DNA from: Clusia tigrina | Lineage: Eukaryota > Arthropoda > Insecta > Diptera > Clusiidae | Length of the DNA stretch: 64,000 bases | Reading direction: 5' to 3' | Assembly: GCA_920105625.2 (NCBI GenBank) | Contig: CAKKTE020000605.1 | Coordinates: forward strand, 1,302,001-1,366,000 | Part shown: one piece after another, positions 63,859 to 64,000 of the stretch | Position numbering within the stretch: the stretch's first letter is position 1 | How the letters are laid out: each line of letters starts with the position of its first letter | Program-made: the position numbers and the translations under genes | Notes under the pieces: generated by a model | The model's database searches: none | The model's input: only the letters and a program-made list of their open reading frames with translations | Told to the model about the DNA's origin: nothing

Positions 63859-64000
63859 CCATAGAGTAATATAGAGAAATAACTTCGTAAATCCAACAAC
63901 AAAATCAATGGGAAATTGAATGCAAGTTATTAAGTGCACGGGGGTCTGTTAACGATCAGCTGTTCCCTAATAGACCACAGGGAACAAATACATTTGGCCT
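63859..64000. other. Window end, unassigned
   Basis: No feature is recognised except a short similarity (TTAACGATCAGCTG near 63953) to the start of LTR X, which is too short to call. Confidence 0.3.

Noticed and set aside
63948..63970. Similarity to the start of solo LTR X
   Set aside because: Only about 15 bases match before the window ends in different sequence, so it cannot be distinguished from chance.

Overview
This window looks like a transposon-rich intergenic or heterochromatic stretch of a higher fly genome. A tephritid-like dipteran is an inference from the mix of Gypsy, BEL/Pao, Jockey-like, I/LOA-like and PIF/Harbinger elements, the TATG/CATA microsatellites and the AT-rich spacers. 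I see no intact host gene. The only candidate host sequence is a decayed spliced gene-like stretch at about 62.8-63.9 kb. Almost everything else can be assigned to mobile elements, and several nested insertions resolve to the base through target-site duplications (TSDs).

Layout: 1-4787 is the 3' part of a Gypsy LTR element (family G1: broken pol, decayed env, 516-bp LTR). A Jockey-like non-LTR fragment follows at 4792-5990, then AT-rich spacer. A composite DNA-transposon-like repeat (7256-8172) is split by a 196-bp I/LOA-like 3' end with a 13-bp TSD. At 9796 a Harbinger-like end begins. It is interrupted at 10014 by a solo LTR (family X, TSD TGCT, 10014-18257), which is itself split by a BEL element on the minus strand (BEL-1, 10917-17931). 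A BEL/Pao element (BEL-2, 18681-25774, minus, TSD ATATT) is split by a 2.08-kb Harbinger transposon (20301-22377, TSD AAT) carrying a Myb/SANT-type gene and a truncated transposase. Two MITEs lie at 26367-26558 and 26578-27061.

The second solo LTR X (27338-38711, TSD AACC) contains a 4.9-kb Mdg3-like Gypsy element (27500-32398, one long gag-pol ORF, LTRs differing at one base), TA microsatellites, and a minus-strand errantivirus-type Gypsy element (32720-38245) with decayed gag, pol and env. Next come a Harbinger MITE with TSD TTA (38936-39538), a 20-bp-arm hairpin, another MITE (39869-40268), and a BEL integrase fragment (40298-40859).

The most complete element is a full-length G1 Gypsy copy at 40860-51193: LTRs of 468 bp that I read as identical, TSD GTAT, PBS, PPT, uninterrupted gag and pol, and a correctly phased G GGA AAC slippery heptamer at the gag/pol overlap. 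Its env is decayed. The end of the window holds a decayed plus-strand BEL element with a 66-bp minisatellite in its leader (about 51.24-56.87 kb), two minus-strand I/LOA-like fragments (57.06-59.14 kb), a 27-bp tandem repeat, paired hairpins, a minus-strand Jockey-like fragment (61.14-62.26 kb) and the gene-like remnant.

Functionally, only the 40.9-51.2 kb Gypsy copy looks capable of making all its replication proteins. The Mdg3-like copy has one apparent frameshift near the end of pol. All others are dead by frameshift, stop, deletion or loss of catalytic residues. Family and clade names come from reading motifs and are not database-verified.
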